Assembly: GCA_020543525.1 (NCBI GenBank)
Contig: JAHYIO010000037.1
Coordinates: forward strand, 1,984,001 to 2,048,000
Reading direction: 5' to 3'
Source of the DNA: Coriolopsis trogii
Taxonomy: Eukaryota; Basidiomycota; Agaricomycetes; Polyporales; Polyporaceae
DNA: 64,000 bases
Both the position numbers and the translations under genes were made by a program. This document shows, piece by piece, positions 1 through 11,634 of the stretch; position 1 is the stretch's first letter; each line of letters begins with the position of its first letter. A model generated the notes under the pieces. The model did no database searches. It saw nothing but the letters and a program-made list of their open reading frames with translations, and had not been told where the DNA came from.

Positions 1-927
1 CAACATCATCGCACACGGCATTCCTGACGAGTTGAGCCCGAGTCTCTCCTAATGTCCTGCTCGCGCTCACCATCCGCGGGACTCCCCGCCTCCGACCCGG
101 ACCTACCAGCCGGCCGCTGCAAGACGGGGATATCATCAACATCGACATCACTGTCTACCTCGGCGGCTTCCACGGAGACACATCCCGAACAATCCTCGTC
201 GGCGACGTCGTGCGTGCCATCACTATACACATCCCTCTCTCCCTCGAGCACAGCTGATAGCCATATCCCTACAAACACCCAGGACGGCAAGGGCCGGGAC
301 CTCGTCCATGCGACCGACAGTGCCCTAGCAGCAGGTATCGCGGCGTGCGGACCCGGGCGGCCATTCAGGGACATCGCGCGCAGCATCCGGGATGCCCTCC
401 GGGGCAGGGACTATTGCGTCTCGCCGATGTTCACGGGCCATGGAATAGGGCGGGAGTTCCACCGGAGACCGTGGATATACCACGTCCGTAAGTCCAGGCC
501 TTCCTCCAATCTTATCAACGCTTCGCATCGATATGCAACGCCGTTGCAGCGCTGTAGCATTGTGGCAAAGGGTCCTGTGTCGAACGCGCGACGGCTGACG
601 TATGCATTGTAGTGAACGAGGAACCGGGAACAATGGAACCCGGCGATTGCTTCACCATTGAGGTGAGCTTCTTCTGACATACTGCGTACGCCTGAATTTG
701 TGATTGTGATGTCTTTCCGTCCCCTCCAGCCGGCTGTCATACAAGGCAGCGAGCCTGCCGGGTTTACCTTTCCTGACGGCTGGACCGTGTCGACCGAGGT
801 ACGTGCACAACATGCTCGGTATCAGACATCCATTGACTGTCCACTCCAGAACTGCGCACGGTCTGCACAGGCTGAGCACATGGTATACATCACGCATGAC
901 GGCGTAGAAGTATTGACGAAACCGTAG
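1..927 (+). CDS. Methionine aminopeptidase type 1, 5' part cut by window edge
   Basis: Removes the N-terminal methionine of new proteins using two metal ions. Only the C-terminal catalytic part is present. The spliced reading passes through [31 protein letters not shown] (both metal-ligand aspartates), the [12 protein letters not shown] histidine block, [14 protein letters not shown] and [19 protein letters not shown], matching eukaryotic MetAP1 in order. Five introns fit phase and consensus: 31-109, 210-282, 488-612, 663-729 and 799-849. The stop is TAG at 925-927. The block RPWIYHVLNEEPG replaces the PNVPHY-type stretch of cytosolic MetAP1, and the PAVIQGS plus PDGWT segment is standard, so this may be the mitochondrial (MAP1D-like) or cytosolic paralogue; the missing N-terminus would decide. 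No frameshift or stop is seen. Confidence 0.93.
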
Positions 928-1092
928 TCAACGGCCCCTGCCTTCACGGTCAGCAGCCATCACCAGAGAGCATGCTCAATATATTACTTGCTACAGATCA
1001 GATTCAATGAGAGAGAGAGCGTTATATACAGGAATCACACTATCAGAGCATCAGACACAACACAATAAAGCGACCCGAGCCGGAAGAACCAA

Positions 1093-4000
1093 TCACGTCG
1101 GGACCGATACACGTTCTTGCACGAAGAACGACAACACCTGCGTCAAGTCCACGTCCTTCTCCCCCAGCACCGTCGCGCTCTTCGCAATCACCGGCTTCGC
1201 CTTGTTCAGCAGCGCCTGCAAGTCCGCCGCCATCTCGCCCTTCATCCCCCGCCGCAGCCGCTCGGCCATCGTCATGGACGCCTTGAGCGCCCGCCGCTCC
1301 TTCAGCGATGCCGCGTCCTGTGGCTGCCCCTCAACCATCATGTCATCCCCGTCCGGCTCATTCGATGGCGCGTCGAATTCGGGTTTCGAGAGCCACATGG
1401 CGAGCTGGGTGACAGCGTAGAGAAGCGCGGCCTCGAGATTCCGCCGCGTCACCGCCACGGTGTCTCGCACGTCGAGCGCTTTCTCGCCCGACGTCGCAGG
1501 CGTCAGCGCCTGCGTCGGCGGACGGTCGACGAGGAGACGGAGGATGTCGAGCGAACAGTTGCCGAGCTCGAGCAGCGTGCCTAGAGACGCAGGTTCTCCG
1601 AGGACGACTTTGGAATGCTGCGGAACGTCGTGTGGACCCATGTGAGTATGGGTGGATGCCGTATACGAGGAATGCGAGCACTCACCGGTACAATCATCGC
1701 TTGTGACACTTGCCAGTCCTCGGGCTCTCCGAGGAGGACGGTCTCCGCGCTGCTGATGTCTATCAGCGCCGATAGGAGCGTGCTCGACAGTCGGTATAAG
1801 CGGTGCACGAGACGAGCGAGGAATGGCCGCTTCATCGGGTTCACGGCTTCGGACGGGTTCTTGACGGACGCAGAGGCTCTGTCTGCCTCAAATCTGGTCC
1901 GTTCCTCGGCCGTGATGGGTTCGAAGAGGCTCGCAAGGTGATTGGGGTGGGTGAGAGCATAGTTGAGTTGCTGAAGGAGGAGTAGCGCGTCGGTGGTGAA
2001 GGAGTGAAGGACCCGCTTGACGGCCTCATTCACGCTCGCCGCAGAACCCTGAGCGATGGCTGCGTAAACATTGACGACCTGCTCGATCTCTTCTAGCAGA
2101 GGGAGGGTGAGTGGGTCGTCAATTGTCCATGACAGCGCCCGATGAATCTGCTCGTTGTAGAACTGGAGCAGCCCGCACGCTTCCGACTCAAAGAATTGAC
2201 CATGTTTGCCGAGGGCGGTAGTCACCCCTGCGACGATGGCGAGCATCGAGCAGTATGCATGGTGAGCAGGGCTCTGTTCTCCAGGGAGCTCAGGGAGGGT
2301 GACGTCAATCTTGCCTTCTCGTATCGCGGCGCTGATGGCGTTTTCGATGTATGCAACCAGAAGGCCTTCACTGGCGAGGCGTTCGGCTGCAGGTGTAATG
2401 CTGGCCATGGCCATATGGAAGGAGAGCACGTGAGGAGTGTACAGTGGTTGCTTGCGTGCACGAAGAAGGGCAATGTCGGACAGACCCACGACGTCCATGC
2501 GGCTGAACAGCTGAAGACTTGCACGTACAACGTCGGTCTCTTGACAGCGAGTCAACCAGAGCGTGGGGGAAGGGTTGACATCCAGCCGTGTACATTGTTC
2601 AAAGACGGCGACGAGGAGTTCCATGTCTTGGTCGACGTCCAGGTCGAGCTGGAGACGGGCCCTGTCGAATGTCACTCGAAGCCCGTCGATAACGAGGACG
2701 AGAGAGGCTTCCAATAGCGCAGCAATGGCAAGACGCTGCTCCGCGTGTAGCACCTTTGGCCGCCTTGCCAGGCTCCTGCTGTGGCGAGCACAGAAGTAGA
2801 TCACTTGTAGGAGGGGGCGATGGAAAGGGACGGGAACTTGACCAAGAATCGACTTGCCGGGGGACTGCGCAGTGTTCATGATGATCCCTCTGACATTCTT
2901 CACAAGCGCGATGAAGCGTTCAATCTCCTCCTTCTTGTCGCTGGTAGAGAACCAGGCGACTTCGAGCAACGACAACAGCAACGAGAGGCGGGCAGTGTGG
3001 ATAGTGGACATCATCTCTCCAGACCGTCGTTCAGCAGCGAGGTCCCTCGATAGCGAGTCCGCAAGGGAGAGCAGGTACGGACGCACGGACGCATCCCCTC
3101 GGAGATACGGTACCACCTGGAGGAGGAGATACTGCCACGACTCAGCTAGTGTCGTTTGAACATGCGCCAGGGAGAGATTCAAGTTGATGGTGAGCAAGCT
3201 GCGACGAGCCTCCTCGACCTGCAGCTCATCGTCCACCGCGTACGCGGAGAGTCGGAACCGTGCCAAAGCTATCGAGAAAGCGAAGTCATCGCCGTATTCG
3301 CGCTCGACTATAGGTTCTTGTGCTTGGAGATGGTCCAGGGAGAGCGTGGGGTAGTGTCTGCTGAGCATGTCCGCGAATGCATCATGCAGCTCAGGTCGAT
3401 ATGCACTGGCTGCCGCCTCCGGTATCAGCTCAAGCAGCTGATCCTCGGACTTGAGAATTCCGGCGATAGCTGTGAAGCTCGGTGGTTTGTCTTTGCTTGC
3501 ATCGGCTGCCTTGCCCCCTAGTGACTGCAAGTGTGTCCGGATATCCTCTGCGAGAATGTGGGCGGCGTGCGACTTGATCGCGCTGCGATACGAGTAGCTA
3601 GAGACAGCCTCGTGGTGGTCCGAGTGCTCCACCCCATCCATCTCAACATAGGACTCTGTTGCGCAATCCGGCATAGGTCCAAGCTCTTCTGCAACGATCC
3701 CCGCAAGGTACTCAAAGAGCTTTGAGTCCTTGCGTATAGGGTCCAGAACCAGCTTGTGCTCATGACCATGTTGCCAGACAACATCGAGGAAACGGACGAG
3801 CGATGCTAGCAACTTCGGGTTGGCCTCCCACAACTGCTGCCACTCCTCCAGCATGTCGCAGGCCACAGAAAGCGCACTGGCCGTCCTCGAGGACTCCGAC
3901 GCGTCCTGCGCTTTCTCCTTGCCCTTGATGCTTGGTATACGGAATTGGCCAGTGACGAAGAGTCGTGCGAGGGCAGGCTCCTTGTCGACGGCAAGGGTGA

Positions 4001-7000
4001 TAAAGTTCCAGACCGCATGTCTGAGCGGCGCTTCTTCGTATGGATGCTGGATGATTCGGACCATAGAGGACACGGTGGCTTCGGGGTCCGAGAGGTGGCC
4101 GATGATGGTAGAAGCCGCGCCTTCCGCACTGGAGAGGGAGGAGCACAGAGCGAAGAGAACCTGCATGGAAGTGAGGGGAATGAGTTTACCCATTGCTCGC
4201 TCCTTGACATATGCTGCGAGCGCATCAACGGGATCGATCCTAGAGGGCCCGCCGTCAAAGGAAGCACCGCCGCCACCTACGCGGCTGCAGAGGGCTTGCT
4301 CCAGGAGGCATACTCTGGACGACTCCGATGACTTCTGCTTGTATGTGAGCAGAGTCCGCGTAAGCGTAAGGTGAGCTTCAAGGAGGTATACGAGGCGTCG
4401 AGCATCGCCGTATCGACGAGAGTTGGATAGCGTGTTGAAGACGGAACCGCCTGCGACCAGAGAAGTCACCAACGGGTTGACGGTAGATGTCGTCGCCTTG
4501 AACAAGAGGGCATCTGCAATAGCGCTGCTCAACTTGGCGAACGGTGCGTCCTTGATGGCAGGCGAAGAATGCTGGAACACGAGGGTGTAGAACGACGACA
4601 CTCGTCTCCCAATTTCAAAGCGGTCTCCGAGCTGCGCGTACTTCCATCCCATGTGTTCGACCCAGATCTCCGAGTGGACAAATCTCGTCGCCCGCATCAG
4701 GACCTCCTCCTTCACTTGTTGTAGCTTCGCGTTCTGCTGCGTGACCATGAGCACCGTCGCTGACGCCTCGTTGAACAGTGCGTCGACAAGCTGGAGCAGA
4801 GCGAGCGTCATCGTGTAGTGCCCCGTGAGGCGTTCCGAAGCTAGGACCAAGGATGCGACACCGGAGGCTCGCTCCGATCCAAAGAGCGAAGCCGTCGAAC
4901 GGATATACAACCAGACACGACCAGAATAATGCGGCACGGCCAAGAGCGCGGTGAGTACGCTCATTGCCGATGTGATGAGCTGCGTGCGCGGCGCGCCATG
5001 GTGCTGGCCTGCCGAACGCGAAAGAGCCTCCTCGAGGATCATTGTAGTGAGCTGGACGAGATCAGGTGGCTGGGACTCCGTCATCGTGTGGGACACGACG
5101 GGATCTCCGCTCTCCATAGCCATCAAGAGCTCCTGCGCGAGGTCCGGAGTATCCTGCACGACGCTCCGGATGAGGTCCAGAGCATCGACGACGATGCTCT
5201 CATCTCCACCCGAGCTCATCTCGATCCCGATGTCCTCGAGTTTGAGAGTGAGGTGTTGGTGAGCCCCGCGGATGCCAAATGATACGTCCTTGTAGGACGC
5301 TCCAGAATGCATGCGCCGTCGATTCACGTAGTCTGTCAGGACCTCTAGCAGCATCTTCCAGCCAGAGTGCCGATGCTGCCACGCCACGACGATGAGCTCC
5401 CCACCATCAGTGCTCAGCAGCTGACCGACTGATTTCGCGGGCAAAACGGATCCACCAGGGAGCCTCATGGGACGGAGGTTCATGTACGACGGGCCAGGTG
5501 TTGCCGAAGAAGAACCGTATCGGTCGGGGAGTTTCTCGTACAGAGCATGCGCACCGCCACATGTGCTCGTGTGGATGACTTGGGTGTAGGTCGATAGCTC
5601 ATTGAAGTACCCAAAGACCGCTCTCGCGCATAAATCGCGATCCAGTAGCAGTTGTGGGCTGGGTTCCACATGATCGACTGTCGATAGCGTATCCGTATCC
5701 AGGTAGCCCGTCGCGCTGAGGGACCGGAGTAGACGAAGAAGCGGTCGCACCTGGACTGGGAAGCGGGACCGGGCAACGTCAATGATGGCACGGCGGGCGG
5801 TCCCTTGGTGCCAGTCCGCCTCCCAGAACTGTCGACAGATACCTGCTACCGACTGAGGTTCACTTCGGCCAAACAGAGTGATCCACACCTCGAGGAAGCC
5901 ATCGAAGTCGGGCACCATCTCGACCGGAACAAGCTCAACGATCGAAATGAGTAACCCTGTGGATCGGGTCAGAGAGGACAGTCGCCGTATACTACCAGAA
6001 CGCACCTTTCATGACGGACCTATACGCAACCGCATTAGGATCGGTCACTGTTGAACCCGTACGCCATGCCGCCGATGTGACAAAGAGAGGAGACGTTGTA
6101 AGCAACGTCTGCATCAAGTGGAATAACCCTGCATCGCTACTAAGGCCAATGTTCGTCATCAGCGTGCACGCCTGTTGCGCGTCCTTGGAGTGCATGCCTG
6201 AGCTCTGTGGGATGAGATTGTCGAAGAGGTCCCTATATGAAGCAGGTAACTCTTTCAAGCTCAAGGCAACCTTCGCCAAGCGAGAGAGGACGCATGTCCA
6301 CGCAATATACGTGCAGGCGAAGTTGCTGTTGCCCTGAGAAATTACGGTCTGGTGTATCTTCTTGAGATGCTCGGGAGAGCTCCAGTATATGTCCTTGTCC
6401 GCGGGGTTCTCAGAGATTTCGACGACGTCAGGTTCTGCCGCTCTCTCAAGCTCCAGTACCTCCACGGTGATAAGTATCCACATGACGGCGCAGTCCTCGA
6501 GTATCTGCACGCTCTCCTCGTCCAACAGAAAGGTCGAGTTCTGCTGTTGCGACCCGAGATGTGTCTGGTACGCAGTCTCGTAGATCTGCGCCACCAGAGG
6601 ACCGCTGCACGATGCATGCCCCCACATTGTCCAGAACAGCACCTCCAGCATCACCAGCTGCTCCCTCGCGTTCTGCTTCGCCCACGACGTTGCCTCCTTT
6701 GGTTCCTCGCGCGCGCCTTCAGGCACCTCCGCGTGTGTCCTCTTCAAGTAGTCCGCGAGGAGGGCCCGAGCGAACGCCGAGCCGTCAGACACGATTTTGG
6801 GGATGATGACCTCCGCGATCTCGTGCACGGGGTCAGTGGCGCTTTGTACGGCGCGGAAGAGCGGGATGAGCGTACGGAGGATGTGCAACCGTTCGGAGTA
6901 GTAGAATGGCGTTATGGCGTCCACGAGTTGTCTGACCACCTCGGGGTCCTCTGTTGATGCGATGTCGGCGGAGAAGCCTTCGTTGTAGAAGAAGGAGCGG

Positions 7001-7376
7001 AGGAGGATGAAGGCGTTGACCTGGTCGATGTCGAACTTTTTGCTGATGGCGTAGACGAACTCCTTCTGCAAACCCTCCTCCACGCGAATGACCACTCCAT
7101 CCCCGAGGGTCACAGACCCGGACTCAATCTTCTTCTTCGACGCGTCCGAAGGCTTTCCATATGGCTCTGTAATGTTCTTGAGCTGGCTGACGCGAGGCTT
7201 GAGTATCTCGACGAGCTGTTCGAGTGTTGTGCCCTCGAAGTGGCCGGACAATTGTTGGTGGAGAGTTTGATATGTTCTGAATGCCCGAGCAGGTTAGAGT
7301 CAAGTCAAGCACGTTTAATGACACAGATAACATACACATCTATGAGGTTGGAACGTTTCGAGGAGTCGGCGGACAT
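1093..7376 (-). CDS. NUP192: Inner-ring nucleoporin Nup192/Nup205
   Basis: Large alpha-helical scaffold protein of the nuclear pore inner ring, binding Nic96/Nup93 and Nup53-type partners. Four exons join in phase: 7376-7336, 7276-6006, 5956-1686 and 1617-1093, giving about 2035 residues, normal for the family. The start was chosen at 7376 because a 41-nt first exon (MSADSSKRSNLIDV) leads in phase into TYQTLHQQLSGHFEG; the next in-frame ATG would truncate the N-terminus. The N-terminal block with FDIDQVNAFILLRSFFYNEG is typical of Nup192. The rest is helical repeat sequence without catalytic motifs, ending in a short charged tail (FFVQERVSVPT). Its 3' end converges on the aminopeptidase gene with about 165 bp between stops. 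No TATA box is obvious upstream. Long open frames on the opposite strand are shadows. Confidence 0.93.
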
Positions 7377-7464
7377 GGTGGTCGTCGCGCGAAACAACGA
7401 CCTGCGCGCCTTGTTCGACGTCCACGCGCCGACTGACGAGCAGGACAGCTAGCGCCCGTTACCT

Positions 7465-7990
7465 GTTGTTTGGCGCCGCGCGCGAGCCATCGCTTGCCTC
7501 TCGCCGCGACCGCCTGCTCCCTCCTAAACGCAGAACGATATCTCCTCCAGCTTCTACGTTCCGCAGGGCTGTGACTTGGTCTCCTACTGCTATGACTCCC
7601 CGTTCATTGCTACCTTGCACCTGTCTTGTACGCGCCGACGCAGAACAAGTATTCCAATTCCGCAATGACGTCAAACTATATCATTACCATTCCTTCACTT
7701 CTGGACGCTGTGCGAATACTCTGAGGGCATGAAACTGGACTCGCACCCGTAGCATGTGTCCGGGGTCAGTGTCTATTAGAGCCTACTCAGCCGGGTGTCC
7801 CGCGGAGTCCACGTACAAATTCGTTACGGCTCGAGGTGGGGAAGGGAAGAAAACGGCCTTGGATAGTAATGAGCAAGACGTTGGATAGAGGAGTAGAGGG
7901 TGGATGGTTGAATAGCAGTGACGGTACGCTTCGTGTACAACCTCCCTCAGCCCCTTTCCTCTCATGCACTCCCTCGTCCCTCCTCGTGTA
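7465..7990 (+). repeat. Left arm of inverted duplication; coding-like but start codon lost
   Basis: Read left to right, this arm resembles the reverse complement of 8630-9216 over most of its length. Landmarks in the same order are: TTTGGCGCCGCG near 7468; the block TTCCGCAGGGCTGTGAC near 7560, where the right arm has ATG and this arm has ACG; GACGTCAAACTATATC near 7670, translating as TSNYIITIPSLLDA; CAGCCGGGTGTCCC near 7789; and GAGTAGAGGGTGGATGG followed by GTGACGGTACG near 7890-7925. A roughly 22-nt insertion sits before the TSNYI block. The differences inside that block lie mostly in third codon positions. The arm looks like a decayed or start-shifted copy of a small gene or of an untranslated transcript. 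Function unknown. Confidence 0.55.
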
Positions 7991-8629
7991 CCGCTGCAAA
8001 CTGGCTCCGCAACTTCACAGGCTCCTAGAATGTTATGCATAACAGGTCACAGCACTCCCTTTTGGAAAGCGACTGAACACTTCATGATTGTCTCCGTTCA
8101 CCAAGGCCCTCCTGCTCGCTTATACCCTGGAGCCACAGTACCACACTTGCGATGTACATGGCAGATTATCAAATTATGCGAATTCACCCCCTTCAGCATG
8201 CCAAAAACCCAAGAAAGCACTCTCGCAACCGCCTTGAAAGTCAACGCGTAACGAACCACGGCCAAAATACTTTTTCTGGTTCACCACAGGAGCGTATACT
8301 GTGTCGAGCTGATAGTTACTCTGCACGTCGCCTGCAATTCCAGGTAGAGGGAAGTATCGGGAACACTGTGCCCCGTTCCTTGATCTCATTCAGAATCCGG
8401 TGCACCGTTCGTAGGGTCGCACAGGTGCTTTGTGGAGGTATCCCAGGAAGATCCTCATGGATCAGAGGGGTGTTTGCTTGAACGCGCATAAAGGCTGAGT
8501 CAGAAACACGAGGCGTCGATCTGCATACATACTACACCTTCTATGGCGACTGGGCACGTTCACATTGGAATATCATACACATATCAAAGGAAAGTTCTAC
8601 GAGTACAGCGATAATGACATGCTGACGTT

Positions 8630-9216
8630 GAATGCGAAGAGGAGGGACGGAGAGGAAGGTCGTAAATGCAGCACACATACCGTCACCATAGTTGAACCGT
8701 CCTCCATCTACCCCTCTACTCAACCTTCTCTTGATGTCCAGAACTCATCACTTCTCTATCCTGACCTCTCATGACAAGCTTTGACGTATGCCATGCTGGA
8801 CCTCCAGGGAACACCCGGCTGAGGGGGCTTCAATTTGTCTCCCCTAGGCAGACGAGTTACGGACCTAGTATTGTATGGGAGATGGATGGTCCTATGACAC
8901 CAATTCCCTATGCATACTACGCGTGCGAGTAAGGGGTGGTCACCCAGCGTCCAGGAGTGCAGGAATGGCGGTGATATAGTTCGACGTCGCTGCGCGGGCG
9001 TACAAACCAGGTACGTGAGTAGCGATGGCGGGAGGAGTCGCAGCAGTAGGAGACAAGATCACAGCCTTGCGAAACATAGAAGCGAGCAAATACTTGAAAG
9101 AATCAAGAGGATACGTGGAGAACCCGAGGAGATGTCGTCGTTCAGGAATCAGCGGTTGGCAATGGGAGGGAGCGGCGAGAGGATAAGCGCGCAGCTCGGG
9201 CGCGGCGCCAAATGAC
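8630..9216 (-). repeat. Right arm of inverted duplication, with a 45-codon frame
   Basis: Mirror partner of 7465-7990, read on the minus strand. An ATG at 9077 opens a 45-codon frame (MFRKAVILSPTAATPP... ending SNYITAIPALLDAG, stop at 8940). Further conserved blocks continue beyond that stop (CAGCCGGGTGTTCCC near 8813; GAGTAGAGGGGTAGATGG and GTGACGGTATG near 8683-8725), so the transcript probably continues through introns or an untranslated tail. The N-terminus has basic residues and an alanine/proline-rich run, compatible with a mitochondrial presequence, but no family was recognised. The two arms are tail to tail, with about 640 bp of unrelated sequence between them. Whether this copy is a real gene cannot be settled by eye. 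Confidence 0.5.
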
Positions 9217-9653
9217 AAACTGTGTGAAAACAGCTGAGGCGTCGGGGCGCGGGTGGGCGGGTTTAGCGACGAGATTAAGGTGAGATAAATTGCGTCGGCC
9301 AAACATACGGTTACATACCCACCCATTGTACGCCCACCACACCCGCACCAATTAATCTATCCTGAACGAGTTGTGGGTCCAGCTTCTGTGTTCTACACCT
9401 CCATAACCTCGGACGCGCAGCCTCCTCGCTCTCTCGACGACCTCGCGCGAGCTTCTCTAGACTTTGCTCTCATTAACTGGTACATGTAGACGTCTTCTTT
9501 CGTCGCCCCACTGCAGCAGCCCAGAAGCGGAACGCTTTTCTGTCTGCTTACCGCCATTTTGATATCCTCCCATCTGCTCCCATCCAAGTACTTTGTCTCC
9601 ATCAACACCCGCGACTTCGAGTTGGACTCTGGGTAGAGGTCCATCCCCCGAGT

Positions 9654-10834
9654 CTACGCCGACACGATCCCCTTGAGGACCGCGTACTCGGCGTTGATGA
9701 TGCTGCTCGTCGCAGCCCCGATCGCGACGTTGTTCGCGAGCACGACAAACTTGATGTCCAACACCCTGCACTGTCTCACCCGCCCCACGCACACCCCCGC
9801 GCCCATCTGGTAGTCCCTGTCCAGCCTCGGCTGCGGCCTGTCCGCCTCCTCGTGCACGAACACCGTATGGCGCGGCGCGCTCGGGCACCCGATCGTGTAC
9901 GCCTCAGACGTGTACGCCTGGAGCGCCTCCCGCACCTGCTGCGGGCTCGGCGGCGGCCTCCGCGCAAACCGCACCGACACGCACTCCGTGTGGCCCTCGA
10001 TGACCGGCACGCGGTTGCACGCGGCCGAAATCCGGAGCGGCTGCTTCGTGTGCATGTCGAACGCCTTCAGCCCGTCGTCCCCCTGCGCGAGGCCCCCGAG
10101 GATCTTGAGCGTCTCCCACTCGATCTTCTCCTCCTCCCCGCTGATGTACGGCACGATGTTGTCCATGATGTCGAGCGACGGCACGCCGGGGTAGCCCGCG
10201 CCGGAGATGGCCTGCATCGTCGTGATGATGCACGACTCGATGGGCCCGAACGCGCGCTCGAGCGCCGCGAGCGGGATCACGACGCCCGTCGTCGAGCAGT
10301 TCGCGTTCGTCACGATGAACCCCTTCTTCAGCGCGGGCGAGTGCAGCCGCTGTTGCTGCGGGATGATCGAGAAGTGGGACGTGTTCACGAGCGGGACGAT
10401 GAGCGGCACGTGCGGATCTCTCCTGTAGTTTTTCGCGTTCGAGAAGACGGCGAGCTCGGCGAGCCGGAAGCTTTGCTCTGTGTATGCGGAAACGGAAAGG
10501 GGATCTTGGTCTGCTCACGGAACCGCTGCAGAGAGAGGATAGACGTACCGATATCACCCGCCACATCGGCGTCCAACCCGGAGAAAACTACCGCGCATTC
10601 CTTGAAATGCTCCGGGACGCACTCCTGGACGATCATCTCCCGCACAGCTCCAGGAATGGGCCTCGTCTGCTTCCAGTTGACCGCCTTTGTGTACGGCTTC
10701 CCAGCCGATCGCGCAGATGCCCCGAGCGCATGGATGACGAAGAAAGGGTGCTCGGAGAGGAGGGCGATGAAGCGTTGGCCCACGGTGCCAGTCGCACCCA
10801 GCACGCCGACCTTGATCTGTTTCTGATTTGTCAT
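9654..10834 (-). CDS. HOM2: Aspartate-semialdehyde dehydrogenase
   Basis: Reduces aspartyl phosphate to aspartate semialdehyde with NADPH, the branch to threonine, methionine and isoleucine. The protein opens MTNQKQIKVGVLGATGTVGQ, with the GxxGxxG nucleotide-binding loop at residues 10-17. SNAKNYRRDPHVPLIVP follows, then NANCSTTGVV with the catalytic cysteine, and AISGAGYPGVPSLD; a histidine and arginine that bind substrate lie in the RISAACNRVPVIEGHTE block. One intron (10548-10478) joins GDI to EQSFRLAELAVFSNAKN in phase. The product is 369 residues, normal for fungal Hom2. The start at 10834 is preferred over an upstream in-frame ATG because it matches the family N-terminus. It diverges from EMC6 across 257 bp. 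Fungal and plant pathways differ from animals, which lack this enzyme. Confidence 0.95.
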
Positions 10835-11091
10835 CGTGGCCGTTGGCGGCGACAAGGGTGTCTGCGACGAGGCCAGGGTGAAGAACGGAGAGGAGAAGAA
10901 AGAAATTCTGACTCTGAGCTGAGTCGCAAGCGGCGAGAGCGCAAGGCAAGCTCCCGACCGCCGGCACACGACCCGCATTGGCAATGCGTGATGGTCACCT
11001 GACCGATGTCACAGGATAGTCACGCGCGCACTCGACAGCCAGCTCCTCAGCCGCACGGGGCTTGACCGCGACGACCACGACTGGGCACACG
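10835..11091. promoter_or_regulatory. Shared divergent promoter of HOM2 and EMC6
   Basis: The 257 bp between the two start codons must serve both genes. A near-match to the Gcn4/Cpc1 site (TGAGTCG; consensus TGASTCA) lies at 10920-10926, about 90 bp upstream of HOM2, which would fit general amino-acid control. One mismatch makes this weak. No TATA box was seen. Confidence 0.35.
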
Positions 11092-11634
11092 ATGTCGGCC
11101 ACAACAACCACGCCCGAGGCGGCTGCCCAGCTCCTATTCCCCCCAAACGTGCAGTACAACAACTCGCGCCTGTACACCGTGAAGTTCCTCTCCTCTTGCT
11201 TCGCCGGAGCCGTCGCTGGCACACTCGGGCTGGAGAACACGCTCGGGTTCGCCCTCTTTGTCTTGTCGACTCTCCTCACCTCGTCGTGTCTCTACGTCAA
11301 GTGCAAGGGCCGGCCGGCCAAGTACGTACCTGGCGGGTGGTGGGAGCTGGTCAACCCGGGGCAGGAGAACCTGTTCTCGTTCGTGCTCGTCTGGACGCTG
11401 TTCTACGGTGCGCTCATCACGCTACGCTCGCCCTTCTTTCCGTTCTGGATGCGAACATGATCCTGTTCCCTTTTCCCCCCTGTTCCCGTCGTTTCCCGTC
11501 TCGTTCGGCGCGCACGCACGGGGGCTGTTGGGTTCTTGTGCTTCTGCAGGAATCGTGCACGGTACGTGTTCGCGGTGTGCGATGATAGTTATCAGCGCGG
11601 TATCAATCGAATGCTGTTCGCAGTCTACGACTGA
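11092..11634 (+). CDS. EMC6: ER membrane protein complex subunit 6
   Basis: Subunit of the EMC insertase, which places transmembrane and tail-anchored proteins in the ER membrane. The N-terminal segment has NVQYNNSRLYTVKFLSS and then FAGAVAGTLGLENTLGF, matching the family's N-x-QYNN and GxxAGxLGL patterns. Three hydrophobic segments lie near residues 30-50, 52-68 and 92-108. Two introns, 11408-11549 and 11562-11623, leave exons of 316, 12 and 11 nt. They yield 112 residues ending WTLFYGIVHVYD, the conserved family ending. Reading through the first donor instead gives an unrelated tail ending WMRT at 11460, which is probably a mis-annotation trap or a retained-intron isoform. The start at 11092 fits family length (about 110 residues). 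Confidence 0.9.

Noticed and set aside
9852..10826. Long plus-strand open frame opposite HOM2, Arg/His-rich
   Set aside because: Shadow of GC-rich third positions in HOM2; no motifs and unnatural composition.
11408..11460. EMC6 reading through to TGA at 11458-11460
   Set aside because: Loses the conserved FYGxVHVY ending, which two consensus introns restore exactly.
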